Assembly (NCBI GenBank): GCA_964016885.1
Contig: OZ024744.1
Span: forward strand, 110,444,536 to 110,508,535
Length of the DNA: 64,000 bases
Direction: 5' to 3'
DNA from: Eledone cirrhosa
Taxonomy: Eukaryota > Mollusca > Cephalopoda > Octopoda > Eledonidae
Shown: positions 40,216-52,971 of the stretch, in pieces
Layout of the letters: each line of letters starts with the position of its first letter
Position numbering within the stretch: the stretch's first letter is position 1
Position numbers and translations under genes: made by a program
Notes under the pieces: model-generated
Told to the model about the DNA's origin: nothing
The model's database searches: none
The model's input: the letters and a program-made list of their open reading frames with translations, nothing else

Positions 40216-41830
40216 ATAACTCACTTTGCTCTGAACACAGTAAAACTACACAATCCACTTTAACTTACCTTGCTCTGAACACAGTAAAACTACACAATCC
40301 ACTTCAACTTACCTTGCTCTGAACACAGTAAAACTACACAATCCACTATAACTTACCTTGCCCTGAACACAGTAAAATTACACAATCCACTATAACTAAC
40401 CTTGCCCTGAACACAGTAAAACTACACAATCCACTATAACTCACTTTGCTCTGAACACAGTAAAACTACACAATCCACTTTAACTTACCTTGCTCTGAAC
40501 ACAGTAAAACTACACAATCCACTTCAACTTACCTTGCTCTGAACACAGTAAAACTACACAATCCACTATAACTTACCTTGCCCTGAACACAGTAAAATTA
40601 CACAATCCACTATAACTTACCTTGCCCTGAACACAGTAAAACTACACAATCCACTATAACTTACCTTGCTCTGAACACAGTAAAACTATACAATCCACTA
40701 TAACTTAACATGCTCTGAACACAGTAAAACTACAAAACCCACTATAACTTACCTTGGCCTGAACACAGTAAAACTACACAATCCACAATAACTTACCTTG
40801 CCCTGAACAAAGTAAAACTACGTAATCCACTCTAACTTACCTTCCTCTAAACAGAGTAAAACTACATAATCCACTATAACTTACCTTGCTCTGAACACAG
40901 TAAAACTACACAATCCACAATAACTTACCTTGCCCTGAACACAGTAAAATTACACAATCCACTATAACTCACCTTCCCCTGAACACATTAAAACTACATA
41001 ATCCACTATAACTTACCTTCCCCTGAACACAGTAAAACTACACAATCCACAATAACTTACCTTGCCCTGAACACAGTAAAACTACATAATCCACTATAAC
41101 TTACCTTCCTCTAAACAGAGTAAAACTACATAATCCACTATAACTTATCTTGCCCTGAACACAGTAAAACTATATAATCCACTATTGCTTACGTTGCCCT
41201 GAACACAGTAAAACTACACAATCCACTATAACTTATCTTGCCCTGAACACAGTAAAACTACACAATCCACTATAAATTACCTTGCCCTGAACACAGTAAA
41301 ACTACACGATCCACTATAACCTACCTTGCCCTGAACACAGTAAAACTACACAATCCACTATAACTAACCTTGCTCTGAACACAGTAAAACTACACAATGC
41401 ACTATAACTTACCTTGCCCTGAACACAGTAAAACTACACAATCCACTATAACTTACCTTGACCTGAACAGAGTAAAACTACACAATCCACTATAACTTAC
41501 CTTGCCCTGAACACACTAAAACTACACAATCCACTATAACTTGACTGGTCCTGAACACAGTAAAACTACACAATCCACTATAACTTACTTTGCTCTGAAC
41601 ACAGTAAAACTACACAATCCACTATAACTTACCTTGCCCTGAACACAGTAAAACTACACAATCCACTATAACTTACCTTGCACTGAACACAGTAAATCTA
41701 CACAATCCACTATAACTTACCTTGCCCTGAACACAGCAAAACTAACACAATCCACTATAACTTACCTTGCCCTGAACACAGTAAAACTACACGATCCACT
41801 ATAAATTACCTTGCCCTCAACACAGTAAAA
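40215..41830. repeat. Compartment boundary zone
   Basis: About 37 monomers bridging the two variant repertoires. The left part still contains the 220-bp 5-monomer repeat (40220, 40440). From about 40.68 kb many monomers carry private changes not seen to recur nearby: CTACAAAACCC (40731), CTTGGCCTG (40753), GAACAAAGTAAAAC (40807) and CACTCTAAC (40829). ACTCACCTTCCCCTG first appears at 40967, CTATATAATCC with ATTGCTTAC at 41169-41190, and GAACAGAGTAAAAC at 41464. No long duplication was found here. Poor homogenisation fits the edge of two amplification domains. Confidence 0.8.
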
Positions 41831-42350
41831 CTACTCAATCCACTATAAATTACGTTGCCCTGAACACACTAAAACTACACAATTTTCTATAATTTACCTT
41901 GCCCTGAACACAGTAAAACTACACAATCCACTATAACTTACCTTGCTCTGAACACAGTAAAACTACACAATCCATTATAACTTACCTTGCCCTGAACACA
42001 GTAAAACTACACAATCCACTCTAACTTACCTTGCTCTGAACACAGTAAAACTACACAATCCACTATAACTTACCTTGCCCTGAACAAAGTAAAACTACAT
42101 AATCCCCTATAATTTACCATGCCTGAACACAGTAGAACTACACAATCCACTATAACTTACCTTGCCCTGAACACAGTAAAATTACACAATCCACAGTAAC
42201 TTACCTTGCTCTGAACACAGTAAAACTACACAACCCACTATAACTTACCTTGCCCTGAACACAGTAAAACTACACAATCCACTATAACTTACCTTGCCCT
42301 GAACACAGTAAAACTACATAATCCACTATAACTTACCTTGCTCTGAACAC
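41830..42350. repeat. Block with CAATTTTCTATAATT, copy 1
   Basis: About 0.5 kb recurring at 44072-44590 (offset 2242 bp) and again from about 46270 (offset 2198 more). Markers in order: TTACGTTGCCCTG with CACACTAAAAC, CAATTTTCTATAATTTACC (41880), CCATTATAAC (41972), CACTCTAAC (42017), GAACAAAGTAAAAC (42084), ATCCCCTATAATTTACCATGCC (first part from 42103), CAGTAGAAC (42130) and CACAGTAAC (42193). The match ends where this copy continues GCTCTGAACACAG and the others GCTCTGAACAGAG. Confidence 0.86.
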
Positions 42351-43836
42351 AGTAAAACTATATAATCCAATATAGCTTACCTTGCCCTGAACACAGTAAA
42401 ACTACACAATCCACTATAACTTACCTTGCTCGGAACACAGTAAATCTACACAATCCACTATAACTTACCTTGCTCTGAACACAGTAAAACCACACAACCC
42501 ACGATAACTTACCTTGCCCTGAACACAGTAAAACTACATAATCCACTATAACTTACCTTGCTCTGAACAGAGTAAGACTACACAACCCACTATAACTTAC
42601 CTTGCCCTGAACACAGTAAAACTACATAATCCACTATAACTTACCTTGCCCTGAACACAGTAAAACTACACAATCCACTATAACTTACCTTGCCCTGAAC
42701 ACAGTAAAACTACACAATCCTCTATAACTTACCTTGCTCTGAACACAGTAAAACTACACAATCCACTATAACTTACCTTCACCTGACCAGAGTAAAACTA
42801 CACGACCCACTATAACTTACCTTGCCCTGAACACAGTAAAACTACACAATCCACTATAACTTACCTTGCTCTGAACACAGTAAAACTACACAATCCACTA
42901 TAACTTACCTTGCCCTGAACACAGTAAAACTACACAATCCACTATAACTTACCTTCCCTGAACGCAGTAAAACTACACAATCCACAATAACTTACCTTGC
43001 CCTGAACACAGTAAAACTACACAATCCACTATAACTCACCTTCCCCTGAACACAGTAAAACTACATAATCCACTATAACTTACCATGCCCTGAACACAGT
43101 AAAACTACACAATCCACTATAAATTACCTTGCTCTGAACAGAGTAAAACTAGATAATCCACTATAACTTACCTTGCCCTGAACACAGTAAAACTACACAA
43201 TCCACTATAACTTACCTTGCCCTGAACACAGTAAAACTACATAATCCACTATAACTCACCTTCCCCTGAACACAGTAAAACTACATAATCCACTATAACT
43301 TACCATGCCCTGAACACAGTAAATCTACACAATCCACTATAACTTACCTTCCCCTGAACACAGTAAAACTACATAATCCACTATAACTTACCTTGCTCTG
43401 AACACACTAAAACTATATAATCCACTATTGCTTACCTTGCCCTGAACACAGTAAAACTACACAATCCTCTATAACTCACCTTCCCCTGAACACAGTAAAA
43501 CTACATAATCCACTATAACTTACCTTGCTCTGAACACAGTAAAACTATATAATCCACTATTGCTTACCTTGCCCTGAACACAGTAAAACTACACGATCCA
43601 CTATAACTTACCTTGCCCTGAACACAGTAAAACTACACAATCCGCTATAACTAACCTTGCTCTGAACACAGTAAATCTACACAATCCACTATAACTTACC
43701 TTGCCCTGAACACAGTAAAACTACACAATCCACTATAACTTACCTTGACCTGAACAGAGTAAAACTATACAATCCACTATAACTTACCTTGCCCTGAACA
43801 CAGTAAAACTACACAATCCACTATAACTCACCTTCC
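42350..43836. repeat. Heterogeneous right-compartment copies with first signature module
   Basis: About 34 monomers. At 42953-43160 this stretch holds the earliest occurrence of the signature module CTTCCCTGAACGCAG, CACAATAAC, ACTCACCTTCCCC, TTACCATGCCC, GAACAGAG and CTAGATAATCC, which is 7521 bp from its next copy at 50474-50681. It also shows CTGACCAGAG (42783) and several CTATATAATCC / ATTGCTTACC monomers (from 43413). No kilobase-scale tandem partner was found for the stretch as a whole. Confidence 0.8.
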
Positions 43837-46034
43837 CCTGAACACAGTAAAACTACATAATCCACTATAACTTACCTTGCTCTGAACACAGTAAAACTAT
43901 ATAATCCACCATTGCTTACCTTGCCCGGAACACAGTAAAACTACACAATCCACTTTAACTTACCTTGCTCTGAACACAGTAAAACTACATAATGCACTAT
44001 AACTTACCTTGCCCTGAACACAGTAAAACTAACACAATCCACTATAACTTACCTTGCCTGAACACAGTAAAACCAGACAATCCACTATAAATTACGTTGC
44101 CCTGAACACACTAAAACTACACAATTTTCTATAATTTACCTTGCCCTGAACACAGTAAAACTACACAATCCACTATAACTTACCTTGCTCTGAACACAGT
44201 AAAACTACACAATCCATTATAACTTACCTTGCCCTGAACACAGTAAAACTACACAATCCACTCTAACTTACCTTGCTCTGAACACAGTAAAACTACACAA
44301 TCCACTATAACTTACCTTGCCCTGAACAAAGTAAAACTACATAATCCCCTATAATTTACCATGCCTGAACACAGTAGAACTACACAATCCACTATAACTT
44401 ACCTTGCCCTGAACACAGTAAAATTACACAATCCACAGTAACTTACCTTGCTCTGAACACAGTAAAACTACACAACCCACTATAACTTACCTTGCCCTGA
44501 ACACAGTAAAACTACACAATCCACTATAACTTACCTTGCCCTGAACACAGTAAAACTACATAATCCACTATAACTTACCTTGCTCTGAACAGAGTAAAAC
44601 AACGCAACCCACTATAACTTACCTTGCTCTGAACACAGTAAAACTATATAGTCCACTATTGCTTACCTTGCCCTGAACACAGTAAAACTACATAATCCAC
44701 TATAACTTACCTTGCTCTGAACACAGTAAAACTACACAATCCACTATAACTTACCTTGCTCTGAACAGAGTAAAACTACACAACCCACTATAACTTACCT
44801 TGCCCTGAACACAGTAAAACTACATAATCCACTATAACTTACCTTGCCCTGAACACAGTAAAACTACACAATCCACTATAACTTACCTTGCACTGAACAC
44901 AGTAAAACTAAACAATCCACTATAACTTACCTTGCTCTGAACAGAGTAAAAGTACACAACCCACTATAACTTACCTTGACCTGAACACAGTAACACTACA
45001 TTATCCACTATAACTTACCTTGCTCTGAACACAGTAAAACTATATAATCCACTATTGCTTACCTTGCCCTGAACACAGTAAAACTACACAACCCGCTATA
45101 ACTTACCTTCCCTGAACACAATAAAACTACACAATCCACTATAACTTACCTTGCTCTGAACAGAGTAAAACTACACAACCCACTATAACTTACCTTGCCC
45201 TGAACACAGTAAAAGTACATAATCCACTATTGCTTACCTTGCCCTGAACACAGTAAAACTACACAACCCGCTATAACTCACCTTCCCTGAACACAATTAA
45301 ACTACCCAAACCACTATAAATTACCTTGCTCTGTACAGAGTAAAACTACACAACCCACTATAACTTACCTTGCCCTGAACACAGTAAAACTACACAATCC
45401 ACTATAACTTACCTTGCTCTGAACTCAGTAAAACTACACAATCCACTATAACTTACCTTGCCCTGAACACAGTAAAACTACACAATCCACTATAACTTAC
45501 CTTGCCCTGAACACAGTAAAACTACATAATCCACTATAACTTACCTTCCCCTGAACACAGTAAAACTACATAATCCACTATAACTTACCATGCCCTGAAC
45601 ACAGTAAAACTACACAATCCACTATAACTCACCTTCCACTGAACACAGTAAAACTACATAATCCACTATAAATTACCTTGCTCTGAACACAGTAAAACTA
45701 TATAATCCACTATTGCTTACCTTGCGCCTGAACACAGTAAAACTACACAATCCACTATAACTTACCTTGCCCTGAACACAGTAAAACTACACAATCCACT
45801 ATAAATTACATTGCCCTGAACACAGTAAAACTACACGATCCACTATAACTTACCTTGCCCTGAACACAGTAAAACTACACAATCCACTATAACTAACCTT
45901 GCCCTGAACACAGTAAAACTACACAATCCACTATAACTTACCTTGACCTGAACAGAGTAAAACTACACAATCCACTATAACTTACCTTGCCCTGAACACA
46001 GTAAAATTACACAATCCACTATTACTTAACTGGC
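43837..46034. repeat. 2198-bp tandem duplication, copy 1
   Basis: Fifty monomers (2200 minus 2) directly followed by a second copy. Offset 2198 bp is confirmed at CCACCATTGC (43906 to 46104), CAATTTTCT (44122 to 46320) and AACAACGCAACCC (44600 to 46798). After that it is 2154 bp at the CTTGCGCCTG insertion monomer (45721 to 47875), because this copy has one more monomer near 45210 (AAAAGTACATAATCCACTATTGC). Other shared oddities are GTAACACTACATTATCC (44991), ACACAATAAAAC (45115) and GTACAGAGTAAAAC (45333). Confidence 0.9.
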
Positions 46035-48205
46035 CCTGAACACAGTAAAACTACATAATCCACTATAACTTACCTTGCTCTGAACACAGTAAAACTATAT
46101 AATCCACCATTGCTTACCTTGCCCGGAACACAGTAAAACTACACAACCCACTTTAACTTACCTTGCTCTGAACACAGTAAAACTACATAATGCACTATAA
46201 CTTACCTTGCCCTGAACACAGTAAAACTAACACAATCCACTATAACTTACCTTGCCTGAACACAGTAAAACCAGACAATCCACTATAAATTACGTTGCCC
46301 TGAACACACTAAAACTACACAATTTTCTATAATTTACCTTGCCCTGAACACAGTAAAACTACACAATCCACTATAACTTACCTTGCTCTGAACACAGTAA
46401 AACTACACAATCCATTATAACTTACCTTGCCCTGAACACAGTAAAACTACACAATCCACTCTAACTTACCTTGCTCTGAACACAGTAAAACTACACAATC
46501 CACTATAACTTACCTTGCCCTGAACAAAGTAAAACTACATAATCCCCTATAATTTACCATGCCTGAACACAGTAGAACTACACAATCCACTATAACTTAC
46601 CTTGCCCTGAACACAGTAAAATTACACAATCCACAGTAACTTACCTTGCTCTGAACACAGTAAAACTACACAACCCACTATAACTTACCTTGCCCTGAAC
46701 ACAGTAAAACTACACAATCCACTATAACTTACCTTGCCCTGAACACAGTAAAACTACATAATCCACTATAACTTACCTTGCTCTGAACAGAGTAAAACAA
46801 CGCAACCCACTATAACTTACCTTGCTCTGAACACAGTAAAACTATATAGTCCACTATTGCTTACCTTGCCCTGAACACAGTAAAACTACATAATCCACTA
46901 TAACTTACCTTGCTCTGAACACAGTAAAACTACACAATCCACTATAACTTACCTTGCTCTGAACAGAGTAAAACTACACAACCCACTATAACTTACCTTG
47001 CCCTGAACACAGTAAAACTACATAATCCACTATAACTTACCTTGCCCTGAACACAGTAAAACTACACAATCCACTATAACTTACCTTGCACTGAACACAG
47101 TAAAACTAAACAATCCACTATAACTTACCTTGCTCTGAACAGAGTAAAAGTACACAACCCACTATAACTTACCTTGACCTGAACACAGTAACACTACATT
47201 ATCCACTATAACTTACCTTGCTCTGAACACAGTAAAACTATATAATCCACTATTGCTTACCTTGCCCTGAACACAGTAAAACTACACAACCCGCTATAAC
47301 TTACCTTCCCTGAACACAATAAAACTACACAATCCACTATAACTTACCTTGCTCTGAACAGAGTAAAACTACACAACCCACTATAACTTACCTTGCCCTG
47401 AACACAGTAAAACTACACAACCCGCTATAACTCACCTTCCCTGAACACAATTAAACTACCCAAACCACTATAAATTACCTTGCTCTGTACAGAGTAAAAC
47501 TACACAACCCACTATAACTTACCTTGCCCTGAACACAGTAAAACTACACAATCCACTATAACTTACCTTGCTCTGAACTCAGTAAAACTACACAATCCAC
47601 TATAACTTACCTTGCCCTGAACACAGTAAAACTACACAATCCACTATAACTTACCTTGCCCTGAACACAGTAAAACTACATAATCCACTATAACTTACCT
47701 TCCCCTGAACACAGTAAAACTACATAATCCACTATAACTTACCATGCCCTGAACACAGTAAAACTACACAATCCACTATAACTCACCTTCCACTGAACAC
47801 AGTAAAACTACATAATCCACTATAAATTACCTTGCTCTGAACACAGTAAAACTATATAATCCACTATTGCTTACCTTGCGCCTGAACACAGTAAAACTAC
47901 ACAATCCACTATAACTTACCTTGCCCTGAACACAGTAAAACTACACAATCCACTATAAATTACATTGCCCTGAACACAGTAAAACTACACGATCCACTAT
48001 AACTTACCTTGCCCTGAACACAGTAAAACTACACAATCCACTATAACTAACCTTGCCCTGAACACAGTAAAACTACACAATCCACTATAACTTACCTTGA
48101 CCTGAACAGAGTAAAACTACACAATCCACTATAACTTACCTTGCCCTGAACACAGTAAAATTACACAATCCACTATTACTTAACTGGCCCTGAACACAGT
48201 AAAAC
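46035..48205. repeat. 2198-bp tandem duplication, copy 2
   Basis: Second copy, abutting the first with no spacer, and lacking one monomer found near 45210. It ends in CACTATTACTTAACTGGCCC at about 48170-48190. In copy 1 the same sequence is followed by CTACATAATCC, the start of this copy. In copy 2 it leads into a run of TTAACTGGCCC monomers. One distinguishing change is CACAACCCAC near 46141 against CACAATCCAC in copy 1. Confidence 0.9.
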
Positions 48206-48312
48206 TACACAATCCACTATGACTTAACTGGCCCTGAACACAGTAAAACTACACAATCCACTATAACTTAACTGGCCCTGAACACAGTAAAACTACACAA
48301 TCCACTATAACT
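48181..48312. repeat. Single-monomer triplication (TTAACTGGCCC)
   Basis: Three consecutive monomers carry the rare TAACTGGCCCTG start, at 48181, 48225 and 48269, exactly 44 bp apart. The middle junction reads CTATGACTTAAC and the others CTATTACTTAAC and CTATAACTTAAC. Elsewhere this variant occurs singly (1811, 5094, 32704, 36661, 38986). This is the clearest case of amplification by one unit. Confidence 0.88.
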
Positions 48313-48780
48313 TACCTTGCACTGAACATAGTAAAACTACACAATCCACTATAACTTACCTTGCTCTGAACACAGTGAAACTACACAATCCACTATAACT
48401 TACCTTGCTCTGAACACAGTAAACTACACAATCCACTATAACTTACCTTGCCTGAACACAGTAAAACGAAACAATCCACTATAAATTACGTTGCCCTGAA
48501 CACACTAAAACTACACAATTTTCTATAACTTACCTTGCCCTGAACACAGTAAAACTACACAATCCACTATAACGTACCTTGCCCTGAACACAGTAAAACT
48601 ACACAATCCACTATAACTTACCTTGCACTGAACATAGTAAAACTACACAATCCACTATAACTTACCTTGCTCTGAACACAGTGAAACTACACAATCCACT
48701 ATAACTTACCTTGCTCTGAACATAGTAAAATTACACAATCCACTATAACTTACCTTGCCCTGAACACAGTAAAACTAACA
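48301..48780. repeat. 306-bp (7-monomer) local duplication
   Basis: The pair CTTGCACTGAACATAG followed by GCTCTGAACACAGTGAAAC occurs at about 48315-48380 and again at 48621-48690, an offset of 306 bp. That is 7 x 44 minus 2. The missing 2 bp are explained by two 43-bp monomers between them (ACAGTAAACTACAC at 48420 and CTTGCCTGAACAC at 48448). Confidence 0.85.
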
Positions 48781-50510
48781 CAATCCACTATCACTTGCCT
48801 TGCCCTGAACACAGTAAAACGACACAATCCACTATAACTTACCTTGCCCTGAACCCAGTAAAACTACACAACCCACTATAACTTACCTTGCCCTGAACAC
48901 AGTAAAACTACACGATCCACTATAGCTTACCTTGCCCTAAACACAGTAAAACTACATAATCCACTATAACTTACCATGCCCTGAACACAGTAAAACTACA
49001 CAATCCACTATAACTCACCTTCCCCTGAACACAGTAAAACGACATAATCCACTATAACTTACCTTGCTCTGAACACAGTGAAACTATATAATCCACTATT
49101 GCTTACCTTGCCCTGAACACAGTAAAACTACATAATCCACTATAACTTACCTTGCTCTGAACACAGTAAAACTACACAATCCACCATAACTTACCTTCCA
49201 TTGAAAACAGTAAATTTATATAATCCACTATGGCTTACCTTGCACTGAACACAGTAAAACTACACAATCCACTATAACTTACCTTGCTCTGAACACAGTA
49301 AAACTACACAATCCACTATAACTTACCTTCCCTGAACACAGTAAAAGTACATAAACCACTATAACTTAAATTGCTCTGAATAGAGTAAAACTACACAATC
49401 CACTATAACTTACCTTGCCCTGAACACAGTAAAACTACATAATCCACTATAACTTACCTTGCCCTGAACACAGTAAAACTAACACAATCCACTATAACTT
49501 ACCTTGCCTGAACACAGTAAAACGAAACAATCCACTATAAATTACGTTGCCCTGAACACACTAAAACTACACAATTTTCTATAACTTACCTTGCCCTGAA
49601 CACAGTAAAACTACACAATCCACTATAACTAACCTTGCCCTGAACACAGTAAAACTACACAATCCACTATAACTTACTTTGCTCTGAACACAGTAAAACT
49701 ACACAATCCACTATAACTTACCTTTCCCTGAACACAGTGAAACTACATAATCCACTATAATTTACCTTGCCCTGGACACAGTAAATGTACATAATCCACT
49801 ATAACTTACTTAGCTTGCCCTGAACGTAGTGAAACTACACAATCCACTATAACTTACCTTGCCCTGAACACAGTAAAACTACATAATCCACTATAACTTA
49901 ACATGCCCTGAACAGAGTAAAACTACACAACCCACTATAACTTACATTGCCCTGAACACAGTAAAACTACACAATCCACAATAACTTACCTTCCTTTGAA
50001 CACAGTAAATCTATATAATCCACTATGGCTTACCTTGCCCTGAACACAGTAAAACTACACAATCCACTATAACTTACCTTGCTCTGAACACAGTAAAACT
50101 ACACAACCCACTATAACTTACCTTGCCCTGAACACAGTAAAACTACACAATCCACTATAATTTACCTTGGCCTGAACAGAGTAAAACTACACAATCCACT
50201 ATAACTTACCTTGCCCTGAACACAGTAACACTACACAATCCACTATAACTTACCTTGCTCTGAACACAGTAAAACTACACAATCCACTATAACTTACCTT
50301 GACCTGACCAGAGTAAAACTACACAACCCACTATAACTTACCTTGCCCTGAACACAGTAAAACTACACAACCCACTATAACTTACCTTGCTCTGAACAGA
50401 GTAAAACTACAGAATCCACTATAACTTACCTTGCCCTGAACACAGTAAAACTACACAATCCACTATAACTTACCTTCCCTGAACGCAGTAAAACTACACA
50501 ATCCACAATA
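48780..50510. repeat. Heterogeneous satellite with private variants
   Basis: About 39 monomers rich in private changes: CACTATCACTTGCC (48789), GTAAAACGACAC (48814), GAAAACAGTAAATTTATATAATCC (starts near 49203) and CTATGGCTTACC (49228, 50022). A 48-bp monomer contains TTACTTAGCTTGCCC (49806). The CTTGCCTG / GTAAAACGAAAC / CAATTTTCTATAACTT trio at 49505-49590 repeats 48449-48534 at an offset of 1056 bp (24 x 44). The end of the zone carries CTTCCCTGAACGCAG at 50474. No unique sequence is present. Confidence 0.82.
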
Positions 50511-52971
50511 ACTTACCTTGCCCTGAACACAGTAAAACTACACAATCCACTATAACTCACCTTCCCCTGAACACAGTAAAACTACATAATCCACTATAAC
50601 TTACCATGCCCTGAACACAGTAAAACTACACAATCCACTATAAATTACCTTGCTCTGAACAGAGTAAAACTAGATAATCCACTATAACTTACCTTGCCCT
50701 GAACACAGTAAAACTACATAATCCACTATAACTCACCTTCCCCTGAACACAGTAAAACTACATAATCCACTATAACTTACCATGCCCTGAACACAGTAAA
50801 ACTACACAATCCACTATAACTCACCTTCCCCTGAACACAGTAAAACTACATAATCCACTATAACTTACCTTGCTCTGAACACAGTAAAACTATATAATCC
50901 ACTATTGCTTACCTTGCCCTGAACACAGTAAAACTACACAATCCACTATAACTCACCTTCCCCTGAATACAGTAAAACTACATAATCCACTATAACTTAC
51001 CTTGCTCTGAACACAGTAAAACTATATAATCCACTATTGCTTACCTTGCCCTGAACACAGTTAAACTACACAATCCACTATAACTTACCTTGCTCTGAAC
51101 ACAGTAAAACTACACAACCCACTATAACTTACCTTGCCCTGAACACAGTAAAACTACACAATCCACTATAATTTACCTTGACCTGACCAGAGTAAAACTA
51201 CACAACCCACTATAACTTACCTTGCCCTGAACACAGTAAAACTACACAACCCACTATAACTTACCTTGCTCTGAACAGAGTAAAACTACACAATCCACTA
51301 TAACTTACCTTGCCCTGAACACAGTAAAACTACACAATCCACTATAACTTACCTTCCCTGAACGCAGTAAAACTACACAATCCACAATAACTTACCTTGC
51401 CCTGAACACAGTAAAACTACACAATCCACTATAACTCACCTTCCCCTGAACACAGTAAAACTACATAATCCACTATAACTTACCATGCCCTGAACACAGT
51501 AAAACTACACAATCCACTATAAATTACCTTGCTCTGAACAGAGTAAAACTAGATAATCCACTATAACTTACCTTGCCCTGAACACAGTAAAACTATATAA
51601 TCCACTATTGCTTACCTTGCCCTGAACACAGTTAAACTACACAATCCACTATAACTTACCTTGCCCTGAACACAGTAAAACTACACAATCCACTATAACT
51701 AACCTTGCTCTGAACACAGTAAAACTACACAATCCACTATAACTTACCTTGCCCTGAACACAGTAAAACTACACAATCCACTATAACTTACCTTGACCTG
51801 AACAGAGTAAAACTACACAATCCACTATAACTTACCTTGCCCTGAACACAGTAAATCTACACAATCCACTATAACTCACCTTCCCCTGAACACAGTAAAA
51901 CTACATAATCCACTATAACTTACCTTGCTCTGAACACAGTAAAACTATATAATCCACTATTGCTTACCTTGCCCTGAACACAGTAAAACTACACAATCCA
52001 CTTTAACTTACCTTGCTCTGAACACAGTAAAACTACATAATGCACTATAACTTACCTTGCCCTGAACACAGTAAAACTAACACAATCCACTATAACTTAC
52101 CTTGCCTGAACACAGTAAAACTACACAATCCACTATAACTTACCTTGACCTGACCAGAGTAAAACTACACAACCCACTATAACTTACCTTGACTGAAGAG
52201 AGTAAAACTACACAATCCACTATAACTTACCTTGCCCTGAACACAGTAAAACTACACAATCCACTATAACTTACCTTGCTCTGAACACAGTAAAACTACA
52301 CAATCCACTATAACTTACCTTGACCTGACCAGAGTAAAACTACACAACCCACTATAACTTACCTTGCCCTGAACACAGTAAAACTACACAACCCACTATA
52401 ACTTACCTTGCTCTGAACACAGTAAAACTACACAATCCACTATAACTTACCTTGCCCTGAACACAGTAAAACTACACAATCCACTATTACTTACCTTCCC
52501 TGAACGCAGTAAAACTACACAATCCACAATAACTTACCTTGCCCTGAACACAGTAAAACTACACAATCCACTATAACTCACCTTCCCCTGAACACAGTAA
52601 AACTACATAATCCACTATAACTTACCATGCCCTGAACACAGTAAAACTACACAATCCACTATAAATTACCTTGCTCTGAACAGAGTAAAACTAGATAATC
52701 CACTATAACTTACCTTGCCCTGAACACAGTAAAACTACACAATCCACTATAACTTACCTTGCCCTGAACACAGTAAAACTACATAATCCACTATAACTCA
52801 CCTTCCCCTGAATACAGTAAAACTACATAATCCACTATAACTTACCATGCCCTGAACACAGTAAAACTACACAATCCACTATAACTCACCTTCCCCTGAA
52901 CACAGTAAAACTACATAATCCACTATAACTTACCTTGCTCTGAACACATTAAAACTATATAATCCACTATT
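50511..52971. repeat. 2461-bp tandem duplication, copy 1
   Basis: Fifty-six monomers (2464 minus 3) followed immediately by a second copy. The offset of 2461 bp is constant at CTAGATAATCC (50670 to 53131), CAGTTAAAC (51058 to 53519), GAACGCAG (51360 to 53821 and 52502 to 54963) and the odd CTTGACTGAAGAGAG monomer (52189 to 54650). The three missing bases come from 43-bp monomers net of one 45-bp CTAACAC monomer. Only occasional single-base differences were seen, so this is among the youngest duplications in the window. Confidence 0.92.

Larger units (their letters stand above)
1..40600. repeat. Left satellite compartment
   Basis: This part of the array is defined by variants absent, as far as I can see, from the rest. 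They are the 26-bp half-length monomer (CACAGTATAACTTAC), the haplotype with CATGAACATACTAAAAC followed by GATCTTCT, the CAATCGACTATAAC monomer, and the CTGAGCACGGTAAAAC monomer. Duplicated blocks within it match one another at offsets from 0.2 to 5 kb. The last half-length monomer ends at 40048 and the last 220-bp-spaced CTCACTTTGC monomer is at 40440. Markers typical of the right compartment appear from about 40.97 kb. The boundary is therefore a zone of about 0.5-0.9 kb, not a sharp point. Confidence 0.85.

Noticed and set aside
40215..41830. Junction between two unrelated satellites
   Set aside because: The same 44-bp unit continues in phase and orientation across the zone; only the set of variants changes.
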